Origin: Geodermatophilus amargosae
GTDB lineage: Bacteria > Actinomycetota > Actinomycetes > Mycobacteriales > Geodermatophilaceae
Assembly (NCBI RefSeq): GCF_900116515.1
Contig: NZ_FPBA01000003.1
Coordinates: 248,001 to 312,000 of the forward strand
DNA: 64,000 nucleotides
Direction: 5' to 3'
Positions 33,353-42,900 of the stretch are shown one piece after another. The notes under the pieces were generated by a model. The model worked only from the letters and a program-made list of their open reading frames with translations. It ran no database searches and was not told the origin of the DNA. A program made the translations under genes and the position numbers. Each line of letters opens with the position of its first letter. Positions within the stretch are counted from its first letter, which is position 1.

Positions 33353-34300
33353 GTGGCGCAGCGACCGGAGGAGCTCGTCGAGCTCACCCCCGAGGCCGAT
33401 CCCTTCCTCGCCGCCGAGCAGGCGGTGTCCGGAGGCGCCGAGCGGCGCGGCCTGGTGCTCGTGCACGCCCTCTCGGGTGACTTCGACGCCGCCTCCTCCG
33501 CCGCCCTGGGCGCCGCCCACCTGCTGGCCTCGCTCCCGCACCGCACGGTCGCCCGCTTCGACGCCGACCAGCTGGTCGACTACCGCGCCCGCCGTCCCCG
33601 GATGTCGTTCAACGGCGACCGCTACGAGGACTTCGCCGCGCCCGAGATCGTGCTGTCCGCGCTCGAGGACGATGCCGGCGAGCCGTTCCTGGTGCTGAGT
33701 GGCCCCGAGCCGGACTACCGGTGGGAGGCCTTCGTCGCCGCCGTCGCCGGGCTGGTCGAGCGGCTCGGCGTGACCTCGGTCGTGGCGCTGCAGGCCATCC
33801 CGATGCCGGTGCCGCACACCCGGCCGGTCACCGTCACCGCGCACGCCACACGCCGGCAGCTGATCGAGTCCTACCCCGTGTACTGGGGCGAGCTGCGCAT
33901 CCCGGGCAGCGCGCCGGCGCTGCTGGAGCTGCGGCTCGGCGAGGCCGGCGTCGACGCCCTCGGCGTCGCCGCGCACGTGCCGCACTACCTGGGCCAGGCC
34001 ACCTACCCGGCCGCGACGCTCACCCTGCTCGAGCACCTCAGCCGGCTCACCGGGCTGCTGCTGCCCACCGAGACGCTGCGGGAGGCCGCGCAGCAGCACC
34101 GCACCGAGGTCGACGAGCAGATCGCCCGGTCCGCCGACAACACCGCCGTGGTCGCCGCGCTGGAGCAGCAGTACGACCAGTTCACCGCCGCGCGCGAGGG
34201 CAGCGACCTGCTCGGCGACGTCGGTGAGGTCCCCAGCGGCGACGAGCTCGGCGCGGAGTTCGAGCGGTTCCTCGCCGAGCAGGACCGCCGCCGGGAGTGA
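33353..34300 (+). CDS. PAC2-family protein
   Basis: 315 residues from a GTG that follows AGGAGG. Matches the PAC2 family (proteasome assembly chaperone 2-like), common in actinobacteria: SSAALGAAHLLASLPHRTVA, DYRARRPRMSFNGDRYEDF, LSGPEPDYRWEAF and an EELR/ESYPVYWGELRIPG segment. The C-terminus is helical and charged. Members are thought to act as chaperones for proteasome assembly or unknown complexes; actinobacteria do carry proteasomes. The 3' end faces an MFS gene, with a repeat element between. Confidence 0.85.
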   Translation: MAQRPEELVELTPEADPFLAAEQAVSGGAERRGLVLVHALSGDFDAASSAALGAAHLLASLPHRTVARFDADQLVDYRARRPRMSFNGDRYEDFAAPEIVLSALEDDAGEPFLVLSGPEPDYRWEAFVAAVAGLVERLGVTSVVALQAIPMPVPHTRPVTVTAHATRRQLIESYPVYWGELRIPGSAPALLELRLGEAGVDALGVAAHVPHYLGQATYPAATLTLLEHLSRLTGLLLPTETLREAAQQHRTEVDEQIARSADNTAVVAALEQQYDQFTAAREGSDLLGDVGEVPSGDELGAEFERFLAEQDRRRE

Positions 34301-34362
34301 CGGCGTCCCGGGCTTGCCCCGGAGGGGTCCGCGCAGGGACGACGGCGCGGACTCCGCGATCA

Positions 34363-34408
34363 GGGGGACGGCACCTGGCCGCGGTGCGGTCCGGAGGACC
34401 GCGATGTC
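34363..34408. repeat. REP-like element, copy 1
   Basis: About 46 bp starting GGGGGACGGCACCTGGCC and ending in the hairpin GCGGTCC-GGA-GGACCGC followed by GATGTC. A nearly identical copy lies at 49140-49185. Both are between convergent genes, within 15 bp of the stop of the minus-strand gene, so it may act as a bidirectional terminator. Confidence 0.8.
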
Positions 34409-34421
34409 GCAGACCGCGTTG

Positions 34422-35738
34422 TCACCGCACGGTGCGGACGGCCCGTGTGACGCTCAGGGCGACCGCGCCCAAGGCACCGACGACGGCGAACACGTAGAAG
34501 CCCCACGGGAAGGCGATGCCCGCCGTCACCAGGGCACCGGTGATGACCGGCCCGACGATGGCGCCGATCCGGCCGGCGCCGGCCGACCAGCCGAGCGCCG
34601 TCGCGCGCACCTGCGGCGGGTGGTTGGCACTGGTGAACGCGTAGACGAGCACCTGCGCCGAGAACACGAAGCAGCCGGTCAGGAAGCACATGACGTAGAG
34701 GCCCGCGGTGGGCAGCCGCAGGGACAGCAGGGCCAGGAACACCGCTCCGCTGGCGAACCAGATCATCCCCGCGGTGCGGGCACCGACGCGGTCGGCGACG
34801 GTGCCGGCGACGAGCAGGCCGACGATCGCGCCGACGTTGAGCACCAGCAGGAAGGCCAGCGCGTTCCCGAGGTCGTACCCGGCCTCGCGCATGATCGTCG
34901 GCAGCCAGTTGTTCAGGCCGTACACCAGCAGCAGGCCCATGAACGACGTGGCGCCGATGGCCAGGGTGTTGCGGGCGTACCCGCCGGTGAACAGCGAGCG
35001 CACCGTCGCCGCGGCGCCCGCTCCCGCCCCGGCGGCCTGCGGCGTCCCGGGGGCGGCCGGGTCCTCGAGTTGGAGACCGTGCCGCCGGGCCACCTCCTCC
35101 GCCTCCGCGCGGCGGCCGGCGGCCAGCAGGTAGGACGCCGACTCCGGCAGCTTCGCGACCATCAGCGGCACGAGCACGAGCGCAGGCGCGGCGCCGATGA
35201 CGAACATCCACCGCCAGCCCAGCGACGGGATGACGACGATGGCGAGGGCCGCGGTGGCCACGGCGCCCACGTGGTAGCCGGTCATGATCGTCGTCGTCGC
35301 GCGGCCGCTGCGCCCGGACCGGCTGAACTCGTTGACCATCGCGATCGCGGTGGGCAGACAGCCGCCGAGGCCCAGCCCGGCGAGGAAGCGCAGCAGGCCG
35401 AAGACGACCGCGTTCGGCGCGAACGCGCACAGCAGGGTGAACAGCGAGAACGAGACCACCGCGCCGATGAGCGCCTTGCGCCGGCCGACGACGTCGGTGA
35501 GCGTGCCGATGGTCAGCGCGCCGATCATCATCCCGACCAGGCCGATGGTGATGACCGCGGTGGCGCCGGTGCCGGTGAGCCCGAACTCCTCCGGCTGGGT
35601 CAGCGTGGGCACCACGGTGCCGACGACGACGAGGTCGAAGCCGTCGAGCAGCACGGCGACCCAGCAGAGCGGGGCCACCCAGCCGGCGGCGCGGGCCGCC
35701 GTCCCGGACGGGGTGGGGCGCACGGGCGTGGTGCTCAT
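34422..35738 (-). CDS. MFS transporter, aromatic acid:H+ symporter family
   Basis: 438 residues, twelve membrane helices. LDGFDLVVVGTVVPTLTQPE in helix 1 carries the DGFD signature of the AAHS family (PcaK, BenK, MhpT). Motif A is GTLTDVVGRRKALIG. A second hallmark is FLAGLGLGGCLPTAIAMVNE. Such transporters import aromatic acids like 4-hydroxybenzoate or 3-phenylpropionate. No catabolic genes are nearby, so the substrate is unknown. A hydrophilic loop in the middle is typical. Confidence 0.88.
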   Translation of the reverse strand: MSTTPVRPTPSGTAARAAGWVAPLCWVAVLLDGFDLVVVGTVVPTLTQPEEFGLTGTGATAVITIGLVGMMIGALTIGTLTDVVGRRKALIGAVVSFSLFTLLCAFAPNAVVFGLLRFLAGLGLGGCLPTAIAMVNEFSRSGRSGRATTTIMTGYHVGAVATAALAIVVIPSLGWRWMFVIGAAPALVLVPLMVAKLPESASYLLAAGRRAEAEEVARRHGLQLEDPAAPGTPQAAGAGAGAAATVRSLFTGGYARNTLAIGATSFMGLLLVYGLNNWLPTIMREAGYDLGNALAFLLVLNVGAIVGLLVAGTVADRVGARTAGMIWFASGAVFLALLSLRLPTAGLYVMCFLTGCFVFSAQVLVYAFTSANHPPQVRATALGWSAGAGRIGAIVGPVITGALVTAGIAFPWGFYVFAVVGALGAVALSVTRAVRTVR

Positions 35739-35850
35739 CGCGGTCCTCCACGGTGAGGCAGGTGCGGGGTCGTCCGACGGTAGGAGGACCCGGCACCGTC
35801 GCCCACTCGGCTCCCGACCAGCGGAAGGGGCGACCCCGGCACACGGCGAC

Positions 35851-35881
35851 GGGCCGCGACCGGGGATCCCGGTCGCGGCCC
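35851..35881 (-). terminator. Terminator after the catalase gene
   Basis: GGGCCGCGACCGGG (35851-35864) pairs perfectly with CCCGGTCGCGGCCC (35868-35881) around a 3-base loop. It starts 30 bp beyond the catalase stop on the minus strand. Confidence 0.75.
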
Positions 35882-35910
35882 GCCGCGTCGTGCTGGAGGT
35901 CAGTCCCCGG

Positions 35911-37578
35911 TCAGAGGGTGACCTCGACGTGCTCGTTGGGCACGCAGTGCGTCATCACCAGGCCGGTGACGTCCCGCGGGCCGTTCTTGCCGAGGTCGGC
36001 CGCGCGCTGCAGCTCCTCCTCGGTGAGCGTCTGGGTCTGCAGCGGCTGCAGGTGCCGGACGTCGTCGGCGGTGATGCCCAGACCCTCGCCGACCCGCTGG
36101 CCGAACTCGTCCTCGGCCATGAACAGGTGCCAGACCATCCGCTCCTGGATCGGGCGGTCGCACTGGGAGAGCGCGTCGACGAAGTTGGCGACCACGTCGT
36201 CCTTCTCCCACTGCTCCGACAGCAGGTAGCGCTCGCCGGCCTGCGCGTAGTCGTTGGTCCGCGGGATCCGCTTGCGGGTCAGCCGGCCGGTGATCTCCGG
36301 GCCCTGGTCGTCGTGCGTGGGGTACTGCGCCTCACGCAGGCCGCCGAGGATCGACGGCTCGTAGTTGACGTGCGGGTTCTGCCCCGGGCCCAGGTCCACC
36401 GCGTAGGCCATCTGGCCGTCCCGCTGGTTGGTGGAGACCCGCGCGTTCTTGGCCTGGTTGACCGGCAGCTGCAGGTAGTTCGGGCCGACCCGGTAGCGCT
36501 GGGTGTCGGAGTAGGAGAACGTCCGGCCGACCAGCATCTTGTCGTCGGAGAAGTCCAGCCCGTCGACCAGCACGCCGGTGCCGAAGGCGATCTGCTCGTT
36601 CTCCAGGAAGAAGTTCTCCGGCGCCCGGTTCAGCGTCATGGTGCCGACCTTGCGCAGCGGGAAGTCGTTCTCCGGCCACACCTTGGTGTCGTCGAGCGGG
36701 TCGAAGTCCAGCTCGGGGTGCTCGTGGTCGTCCATCAGCTGCACGTGCAGGTCCCAGGACGGGAAGTCCCCGCGCCCGATGGCGTCGTAGAGGTCCTTGG
36801 TGTGCGCACCGAGCTCGTTGGCCTGCACCGCCGCGGCGTCCTTCGCCGTCATCGACTTGACGCCCTGCTGGGGAAGCCAGTGGTACTTGACCAGCTTGGT
36901 CTCGCCCTCGGCGTTGACCCACTTGTAGGTGTTGACGCCGAAGCCCTGCTGCGTGCGGTAGTTCGCCGGCAGCCCGCGGGGGCTGAAGACCAGCGTGAAC
37001 ATGTGGATGGACTCCGGCGTCTGGGACGCGAAGTCGAACACCCGGTTGGCGACCTGCCGCTCGAAGGTGACCGGGTCGGGCTTCTGCGAGTGGATGAAGT
37101 CGGGGAACTTGATGGCGTCGCGGATGAAGAAGACGCCCAGGTTGTTGCCGACGAGGTCCCAGTTGCCGTCCTCGGTGTAGAACTTCACAGCGAAGCCGCG
37201 CGGGTCGCGCGCCGCCTCGGAGGAGTCCCGGCCGCCGGCGACGGTGGAGAAGCGGACGGCGACCTCGGTCTCCTTGCCCTTCTCCTGGAACAGCTTGGCG
37301 CGGGTGTACTTGGCGACCGGCTCGTCGCCGACGGTGCCGTCGGCCACGAAGACGCCGAACGCGGTGGCGCCGCGGGCGTGGACCACGCGCTCGGGGATCC
37401 GCTCCCGGTCGAAGTGGCTGATCTTCTCGAGGAACTGGTAGTTCTCCAGCGTCGCCGGGCCGCGTGCGCCCACCGTCCGCTGGTTCTGGTTGTCGTAGAC
37501 CGGGTGGCCCTGACGGTTGGTCAGGACGGCGCGGTCGGCCTCACTGGCGGCCGGGCCCTGCGATGCGACGTCGGTCAT
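35911..37578 (-). CDS. katA: Monofunctional heme catalase
   Basis: 555 residues. Catalytic histidine region [20 protein letters not shown], then [20 protein letters not shown] and [38 protein letters not shown] contains the proximal heme Tyr (RxxxY region). The length fits small- to mid-size catalases with a C-terminal extension of about 60 residues. It breaks down hydrogen peroxide in the cytosol. Its ATG overlaps the stop of the upstream Fur-type gene by 4 bp, giving a regulator-catalase operon as with FurA/KatG in mycobacteria. Confidence 0.95.
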   Translation of the reverse strand: MTDVASQGPAASEADRAVLTNRQGHPVYDNQNQRTVGARGPATLENYQFLEKISHFDRERIPERVVHARGATAFGVFVADGTVGDEPVAKYTRAKLFQEKGKETEVAVRFSTVAGGRDSSEAARDPRGFAVKFYTEDGNWDLVGNNLGVFFIRDAIKFPDFIHSQKPDPVTFERQVANRVFDFASQTPESIHMFTLVFSPRGLPANYRTQQGFGVNTYKWVNAEGETKLVKYHWLPQQGVKSMTAKDAAAVQANELGAHTKDLYDAIGRGDFPSWDLHVQLMDDHEHPELDFDPLDDTKVWPENDFPLRKVGTMTLNRAPENFFLENEQIAFGTGVLVDGLDFSDDKMLVGRTFSYSDTQRYRVGPNYLQLPVNQAKNARVSTNQRDGQMAYAVDLGPGQNPHVNYEPSILGGLREAQYPTHDDQGPEITGRLTRKRIPRTNDYAQAGERYLLSEQWEKDDVVANFVDALSQCDRPIQERMVWHLFMAEDEFGQRVGEGLGITADDVRHLQPLQTQTLTEEELQRAADLGKNGPRDVTGLVMTHCVPNEHVEVTL

Positions 37579-38048
37579 GCGTGTGCTCCTCCTCGATTGC
37601 GGTGCTGAAGGACCTGAGCGGCGCGCTCCGGCGTCCGTGCCCGACACTCGCGGCACAGCCCCCAGAAGACGACCTCCGCCTCGTCCACGACGAAACCCGC
37701 CGTGTCGGAGGGGGTCAGGCACGGAGCCGCCCCGACGGTGCAGTCGACGTCCGCGACCACACCGCACGAGCGGCAGACCAGGTGGTGGTGGTTGTCCCCC
37801 ACGCGGACCTCGTAGAGCGCCGGTGCGCCGGCGGGCTCGACCCTGCGGGCCAGGCCGACGGCGACCAGCGCCTTGAGCACGCCGTAGACGGCCTGCGGCG
37901 AGATCGTGGGGTGCGCCTGACGGGCCACCATGACCAGCGTGTCCGCGTCGGCGTGCGGATGGTCGGCCAGGGCGTCGAGGACGGCGAGCCGGGGACGCGT
38001 GACCCGCAGCCCGGCGTCGCGCAGCCGCGGCGCCCACGTCGTCTCCAT
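37575..38048 (-). CDS. furA: Fur-family regulator, catalase-linked
   Basis: 157 residues, Fur fold. Winged helix: [20 protein letters not shown] and [20 protein letters not shown]. The metal site is [16 protein letters not shown], followed by a second cysteine pair CRECRAR, giving structural zinc with two CxxC. The 4-bp overlap with the catalase gene and the palindrome upstream suggest a PerR/FurA-like peroxide sensor that represses both genes. Confidence 0.9.
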   Translation of the reverse strand: METTWAPRLRDAGLRVTRPRLAVLDALADHPHADADTLVMVARQAHPTISPQAVYGVLKALVAVGLARRVEPAGAPALYEVRVGDNHHHLVCRSCGVVADVDCTVGAAPCLTPSDTAGFVVDEAEVVFWGLCRECRARTPERAAQVLQHRNRGGAHA

Positions 38049-38069
38049 CGGCTCCCACTCAACCCGCTT

Positions 38070-38093
38070 GTCTTGACTGAGTCAAATCAAGAC
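38070..38093. promoter_or_regulatory. Putative Fur/PerR operator of furA-katA
   Basis: GTCTTGA (38070-38076) and TCAAGAC (38087-38093) are perfect inverted arms. Nested inside is TTGACT-G-AGTCAA (38073-38085). The site is 22 bp upstream of the regulator's ATG. It is AT-rich against the background and resembles the TCTTGACT core reported for FurA in mycobacteria. Confidence 0.65.
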
Positions 38094-38115
38094 GGCGGAT
38101 TCCCGGGCGAGCCCG

Positions 38116-39000
38116 TCAGGCGAAGACGATCGTGCGGTCGCCCTCGACGACGACCCGCTCCTCCACGTGCCAGGTCACGGCCTGGGCGAGCACCTGCCGC
38201 TCGACGTAGCGGCCGATGCGGCGCATGTCCTCCACGGTGGCGCGGTGGTCCACCCGGGCCACCTCCTGCTCGATGATCGGGCCGGCGTCGAGGTCGGCGG
38301 TCACGTAGTGCGCCGTGGCCCCGATCAGCTTGACGCCGCGGTCGTGCGCGGCCCGGTAGGGGTTGGCCCCGACGAAGGCCGGCAGGAAGCTGTGGTGGAT
38401 GTTGATCAGCCGCTCGGGGAAGCGGCGGCAGAAGTCCGCCGACACGATCTGCATGTACCGGGCGAGCACCACCAGGTCGGCGTCACCGACCAGCTCCAGG
38501 GCCCGCGCCTCGGCCTCCGCCTTGGTCTCCGGCGTCACCGGCACGTGGTGGAACGGCACGCCCGCGGCGGCGGCCACCGGCTCGAGGTCGGGGTGGTTGG
38601 AGACGACGGCGGTGATGTCGGCGCGCAGGTCACCGGCGCGCACGCGGTAGAGCAGCTCCTGCAGCACGTGGTCGGTCTTCGACACGAACACCGCCAGCCG
38701 GGGCCGGCGCGCGGCCTCGGTGAGCCGCCAGGTCAGGCCCCACTGCGTCGCGAGCAGCTCCAGCGCGCCCTCGAGCTGACGGCGGCGGGTGGCCAGGCCG
38801 GGCAGGACGAACTCCAGGCGGAGGGTGAAGACGCCGCCGGTCGGGTCCGAGGAGTGCTGCTGGGACTCGGTGATGTTCGCGCCGACGTCGGCCAGCAGCC
38901 GGGAGAGCACCGCGACGATCCCCGGCCGGTCGGGGCAGCGGACCACCAGCCGCCCGAGGTCGGAGGAGGCGGGGTCGTGCGCGAGCGGGGCGGCGGACAC
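38116..39000 (-). CDS. purU: Formyltetrahydrofolate deformylase
   Basis: 294 residues from a GTG at 38998-39000. An N-terminal ACT domain (GRLVVRCPDRPGIVAVLSRL) is followed by the formyl-transferase-like domain with LVVLARYMQIVSADFC, INIHHSFLPAFVGANPY (catalytic His and Ser) and GATAHYVTADLDAGPIIEQE (catalytic Asp). It hydrolyses 10-formyl-THF to formate and THF, balancing one-carbon units. It lies 49 bp downstream of the NHEJ polymerase gene on the same strand. Confidence 0.92.
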   Translation of the reverse strand: MSAAPLAHDPASSDLGRLVVRCPDRPGIVAVLSRLLADVGANITESQQHSSDPTGGVFTLRLEFVLPGLATRRRQLEGALELLATQWGLTWRLTEAARRPRLAVFVSKTDHVLQELLYRVRAGDLRADITAVVSNHPDLEPVAAAAGVPFHHVPVTPETKAEAEARALELVGDADLVVLARYMQIVSADFCRRFPERLINIHHSFLPAFVGANPYRAAHDRGVKLIGATAHYVTADLDAGPIIEQEVARVDHRATVEDMRRIGRYVERQVLAQAVTWHVEERVVVEGDRTIVFA

Positions 39001-39049
39001 GCTCGCATGGTGGCAGGGACGGCCGTCTCCGCCGTCCGGGGCTCCCCAG

Positions 39050-39979
39050 TCAGAGGGAGGGCAGGCGGGCGCGGGTGCGGTCGGCGACGTCGAACAGGTC
39101 GCCGTACTCCTCCACCCGGGCCAGCACCTCCTCGGTGCGGAAGCGCAGCTCGCCCGGGTCGGCTCCGCCACGGACGGCGTCCACCTCGTCCCACCCGATC
39201 GGCGTCGAGACCGGGGCGTCGGGGCGGGCGCGCAGCGAGTACGGCGCGACCGTCGTCTTGGCCGGGTTGTTCTGGCTCCAGTCGATGAGCACCTTGCCCG
39301 GCCGCAGCACCTTCTCCATCCGCCAGACGACGCGGTCGGGCGTCTCGGCCGACAGCTCCTGCGCCAGCACCTTGGCGTAGCGGCTGGGGTGCTCGCGGTC
39401 GGTGACCCGGATCGGCGCGTAGACCTGCATGCCCTTGGATCCCGACGTCTTCACCACCGGGTCCAGTCCGTCCTCGGCCAGCCGCACGCGCAGCCGCTCG
39501 GCGACGTCGCAGCACTCGCGGATGCCGGCGTCCGGACCGGGGTCGAGGTCCAGGACGAGCAGGTCGGGCAGCGCCGGCTGCAGCTTGCTGCCCACCTGCC
39601 ACTGCGGCACGTGCAGCTCCAGCGCGGCGAGGTTGGCCGCCCACGCGAGGTCGGCGACGGTCTCCAGGATGACCATCTCCAGCACCTCGCGGTCCTTGGA
39701 GCTGCCGGGGCTCGGCACGGTCACCTTCCGCACCCAGTCCGGCGCGTGGCGGGCGCTGTTCTTCTCGTAGAACGCCTGCCCCTCGACGCCGTCGGGCCAG
39801 CGGGTGAAGGTGACCGGCCGGCCCGACAGGTGCTGCAGGAGCACCGGCGCGATCCGCACGTAGTAGTCGATGACCGCGGCCTTGGTGAACGAGACCTCGG
39901 GGAAGAGCACCTTCTCGAGGTTGGACACCGACAGCTGCCGGCCCTCGACGCGCACGCGCTGGCGGCTCACGTCCCCCAC
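39050..39979 (-). CDS. LigD-type NHEJ polymerase, stand-alone
   Basis: 309 residues, the primase-polymerase (AEP) domain of LigD as a separate protein. Core: LLVLDLDPGPDAG carries the metal-binding D-x-D, SGSKGMQVYAPIR is the conserved SGxKG nucleotide loop, and KVLIDWSQNNPAKTTVAPYS holds the third carboxylate. VTFTRWPDGVEGQAFYEKNS is the usual start of the domain. It fills gaps with NTPs or dNTPs during end joining. No ligase or nuclease domain is fused. It follows the ligase gene by 15 bp in one operon with Ku. Confidence 0.92.
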   Translation of the reverse strand: MGDVSRQRVRVEGRQLSVSNLEKVLFPEVSFTKAAVIDYYVRIAPVLLQHLSGRPVTFTRWPDGVEGQAFYEKNSARHAPDWVRKVTVPSPGSSKDREVLEMVILETVADLAWAANLAALELHVPQWQVGSKLQPALPDLLVLDLDPGPDAGIRECCDVAERLRVRLAEDGLDPVVKTSGSKGMQVYAPIRVTDREHPSRYAKVLAQELSAETPDRVVWRMEKVLRPGKVLIDWSQNNPAKTTVAPYSLRARPDAPVSTPIGWDEVDAVRGGADPGELRFRTEEVLARVEEYGDLFDVADRTRARLPSL

Positions 39980-39994
39980 CTCACAGCACCCCCC

Positions 39995-40984
39995 TCACGG
40001 GGACCACTCCACGACGACGTCGTCGACGTCGACGTCCTCGCGCAGCCCCCGCCACGCAGGGTGGCGCATCCGCCCGTCCGCCGTCCACGCGGCGAAGGCG
40101 ACCTCGCCGACGAGGTCCGGCTCGGCCCACCGCGCGTCCCGGGCGACGTCACGCGGGAGGTCGCCGGCGAACGGCGTCCCGCGGCGGGGCGTGAGCAGGG
40201 CGCCGAGCTCGCGCAGCGCGGCGTCGGTGAACCCGGTGCCCACGTGCCCGGCGTAGACCAGCCGCCCGTCGTCGTCGTGGACGCCGACCAGCAGCGAACC
40301 CACTCCCCCGGCCCGCCGCCCCTTGCCCGGACGCCACCCGCCGACGACGACGCTCTGCATCCGCAGGTGCTTGACCTTGCGCCACTCCGGCGAGCGCACG
40401 CCGGGCCGGTACGCCGAGTCCAGCCGCTTGGCGACGACGCCCTCGAGCCCGTTGACCCGGCTGGCGGCGTGGACGCCGGCACCGCCGCCGCGGAACCAGG
40501 GGGTGGCGACCCAGCGGTGCCCCTCCGGACCGAGCGCGTCGAGCCGCTCGCGCCGCTCCTCGTAGGGCAGGTCGAGCAGGCCCCGGTCGCCGTCGACCAG
40601 CAGGTCGAAGACGAGGAAGGTCACCGGCGCGGCGGCCGCGAGCCGGGCCACGTCGGCGCCGCCGGTGCGGTGCATGCGGTTCTGCAGCAGCCCGAAGTCC
40701 GGACGGCCCAGCCGGTCGAGGGCGACCACCTCGCCGTCGAGGACGGCGTCGGCACGCTGCAGGACCCCCGGCAGGCGGTTGAGTTCGGGATAACGGTCGG
40801 TGAGGTCGGTGCCGCTGCGCGCCCACAGCCCGAGCCGGCCGTCCCGCACCGCGGCGAGCGCGCGGACGCCGTCCCACTTGAACTCGTAGCCCCACGTGTC
40901 GTCGTCCTCGGCCGTCGGCAGCTCGCCGGCGACGGCGAGCATCGGCGCCGGCACCGGCGGCTCGGGGAGCGAGGCGCGCGGCAC
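39995..40984 (-). CDS. ATP-dependent DNA ligase of the NHEJ operon
   Basis: 329 residues: a nucleotidyltransferase domain with the catalytic lysine in EFKWDGVRA (motif I, KxDG-like), a glutamate in VLDGEVVALD (motif III), GLEGVVAKRLDSAY (motif IV) and WRKVKHLRM (motif V), followed by an OB-fold C-terminus. It joins the nicks left by the polymerase. This is the ligase part of LigD as its own protein (LigC/LigD-like). It starts 3 bp after the Ku stop. Confidence 0.92.
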   Translation of the reverse strand: MPRASLPEPPVPAPMLAVAGELPTAEDDDTWGYEFKWDGVRALAAVRDGRLGLWARSGTDLTDRYPELNRLPGVLQRADAVLDGEVVALDRLGRPDFGLLQNRMHRTGGADVARLAAAAPVTFLVFDLLVDGDRGLLDLPYEERRERLDALGPEGHRWVATPWFRGGGAGVHAASRVNGLEGVVAKRLDSAYRPGVRSPEWRKVKHLRMQSVVVGGWRPGKGRRAGGVGSLLVGVHDDDGRLVYAGHVGTGFTDAALRELGALLTPRRGTPFAGDLPRDVARDARWAEPDLVGEVAFAAWTADGRMRHPAWRGLREDVDVDDVVVEWSP

Positions 40985-40987
40985 CGG

Positions 40988-42001
40988 TCAGGCGCTGCGG
41001 CGGGACGTGCGCTTGGCCGGCTCCTTCTCGGCCGGCTCCTTCCGGGCCGCCGTGACCTTGCGCGCGCGGGTGGTGCGGGCCGGCACCTCCTCCTCGGCGG
41101 CCGCGGCCTTCTTCGCCGGCTTCTTCGCAGCCGCCTTCTTGACCGGGGCGGCCTTCTTCGCCGGCGCGCGGCGCGCGGGCGCCTCGTCCTCTCCGGCGTC
41201 GTCCTCGGCGTCGTCCTGTGCGGCGCCGCCGCCGCGGGCCCGCTCCACGCTGCGCCGCAGCGCGCTCATCAGGTCGACCACGGACGCGCCCGGGTCGGCG
41301 GTCTCGGGCACCGGCTGCACCTCGCCGCCGGTCTGCTTGGCCTCGAGCAGCGAGGTCATCGCCTCGCGGTAGTCGTCGCTGAACTCCGAGGGGTCGAAGT
41401 CGGCGGCCATCGAGGTGATCAGCGCCTCGGCCATCTGCAGCTCCTGCGGCCGCACCGACACGTCCTCGTCGAGGAAGCCGAAGTCGGGACGGCGGATCTC
41501 GTCGGGCCAGCGCATCGTGTGCAGCACCAGGACGCCGTCGCGGACGCGCATCGCGGCCAGCGACTCCCGCTGCCGCAGCGCGATCTTGGTGATCGCGACC
41601 CGGCCGGTGTTCTCCAGCGCGTCGCGCAGCAGCACGTACGGGCGCGTGGCCGGGCCGTCGGGCTCCAGGTAGTAGGTCTTCTCGAACTGGATGGGGTCGA
41701 TGTCGGCCTGGTCGACGAACTGCAGGACCTCGATCTCGCGCCGGGTGGCCAGCGGCAGCTCGGCGAGGTCGTCGTCGGTGAGGATCACCAGCTGGCCGTC
41801 GGGCAGCTCGAAGCCCTTGGCGATGTCGCCGTACTCGATCTCCTCGCCGTCGATCGAGCAGACCCGCTTGTACTTCACCCGCCCGCCGTCGACGGCGTGC
41901 ACCTGGTGGAAGCGGACGTCTTTGTCCTCGGTCGCGGTGTGGAGCTTCACCCCGATGCTGACCAGGCCGAACGAGACCGCGCCGCGCCAGATCGAGCGCA
42001 T
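40988..42001 (-). CDS. ku: Ku end-binding protein
   Basis: 337 residues. MRSIWRGAVSFGLVSIGVKL is the classic Ku start, followed by YKRVCSIDGEEIEYGDIAKG and an EALITSMAADFDPSEF helical section. The C-terminal 70 residues are rich in Lys and Ala (AKKAAPVKKAAAKKPAKK), a DNA-binding tail known from mycobacterial and other actinobacterial Ku. It forms a homodimeric ring on broken ends and recruits the ligase and polymerase encoded next in the operon. Confidence 0.95.
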   Translation of the reverse strand: MRSIWRGAVSFGLVSIGVKLHTATEDKDVRFHQVHAVDGGRVKYKRVCSIDGEEIEYGDIAKGFELPDGQLVILTDDDLAELPLATRREIEVLQFVDQADIDPIQFEKTYYLEPDGPATRPYVLLRDALENTGRVAITKIALRQRESLAAMRVRDGVLVLHTMRWPDEIRRPDFGFLDEDVSVRPQELQMAEALITSMAADFDPSEFSDDYREAMTSLLEAKQTGGEVQPVPETADPGASVVDLMSALRRSVERARGGGAAQDDAEDDAGEDEAPARRAPAKKAAPVKKAAAKKPAKKAAAAEEEVPARTTRARKVTAARKEPAEKEPAKRTSRRSA

Positions 42002-42128
42002 GTCCACTCCCCTTCCCCGGGATCCGCGACCGTGGGGCGGCCGGCCCGCAGGATAGGTGCGGGCCGGACCCCTGAGCAGCACGGTGGCTGCCGGTCTCCT
42101 CCGCCCGGGGGAAGCGGGCGTCCTGCTG

Positions 42129-42746
42129 TCAGTCCTGCCCGGCGTGCCGACCGGACTGGTCGTCGTCCTCGCCGGCGGCGTCCACGCCCGCCGCCTGCGA
42201 CGGGTCCAGCGCGCCGTTCTGGATCGCGTCGTAGACGAACTGCAGCACGTCGCTGCCTGCGACCAGCGTCATCGTGAACGCGGCCAACCGGGTCGCCCGC
42301 GGCGCCGTCGCGTAGCCGAAGACCAGTCCGGTGGCCACCCACTGGGCGAGACAGAACGGGCAGGTCAGCAGCTCCCCGATCGCGTGCTTGACGCCGCCGT
42401 GCTCGCGGACCTCCTCGGCCACCTCGGCGTGCCCGGAGGGGCCCTGGAAGGCCGTGAAGGGCGCGCGCAGCGGCGCGGTGACGGGGTCCTTGGCGATCCG
42501 GCGGGCCAGCCGGAAGGTGGCGACGGCCAGCAGCACGGCGTCCCCGGCCGGGATCCGGTCGGGCAGCTCCCGGCCCGATGCGCGCACCGCCGCGGCGCCG
42601 GCCGACACCAGACCGAGGTACACGCCCATCGCACCGAGGTCACCGGCGAGGGGACGGGGCTCGCCCTGCGAGTACTCGTGTCGCTGGGTCTGCGCCCATC
42701 GGCGGACCGGAGCCCCGATCCGCTGCACCTCGTCTGCGATCGCCAT
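42129..42746 (-). CDS. DUF1360 membrane protein
   Basis: 205 residues. A charged N-terminus, two to four membrane segments, and the DUF1360 mark LLTCPFCLAQWVATGLVFG with the CPFC cysteine pair. FRLARRIAKDPVTAPLRAPF is the usual upstream block. The family is known from sporulating firmicutes and actinobacteria; its function is unknown. It is divergent from the acidic protein that follows. Confidence 0.82.
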   Translation of the reverse strand: MAIADEVQRIGAPVRRWAQTQRHEYSQGEPRPLAGDLGAMGVYLGLVSAGAAAVRASGRELPDRIPAGDAVLLAVATFRLARRIAKDPVTAPLRAPFTAFQGPSGHAEVAEEVREHGGVKHAIGELLTCPFCLAQWVATGLVFGYATAPRATRLAAFTMTLVAGSDVLQFVYDAIQNGALDPSQAAGVDAAGEDDDQSGRHAGQD

Positions 42747-42900
42747 GCCGCTGCGCTACCCGTCGGGACGTCCGGCCATGCCGCGACCCGTGCGCCTTCG
42801 GGCACACCGGGCTCCCGCATGGGACGCCGGAGCCCGGGTAGGCGGAGGAGCAGTCCGCCGCCGGGGGCACCCGCCCGGTGGCCCGAGAGAGAGGAACCCC

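Noticed and set aside
42817-42841. GCAT-N15-GGGTAG as a SigB promoter for the DUF5709-like gene
   Set aside because: The last base does not match (G instead of C/T) and such matches are expected by chance in GC-rich DNA. Mentioned only as weak.
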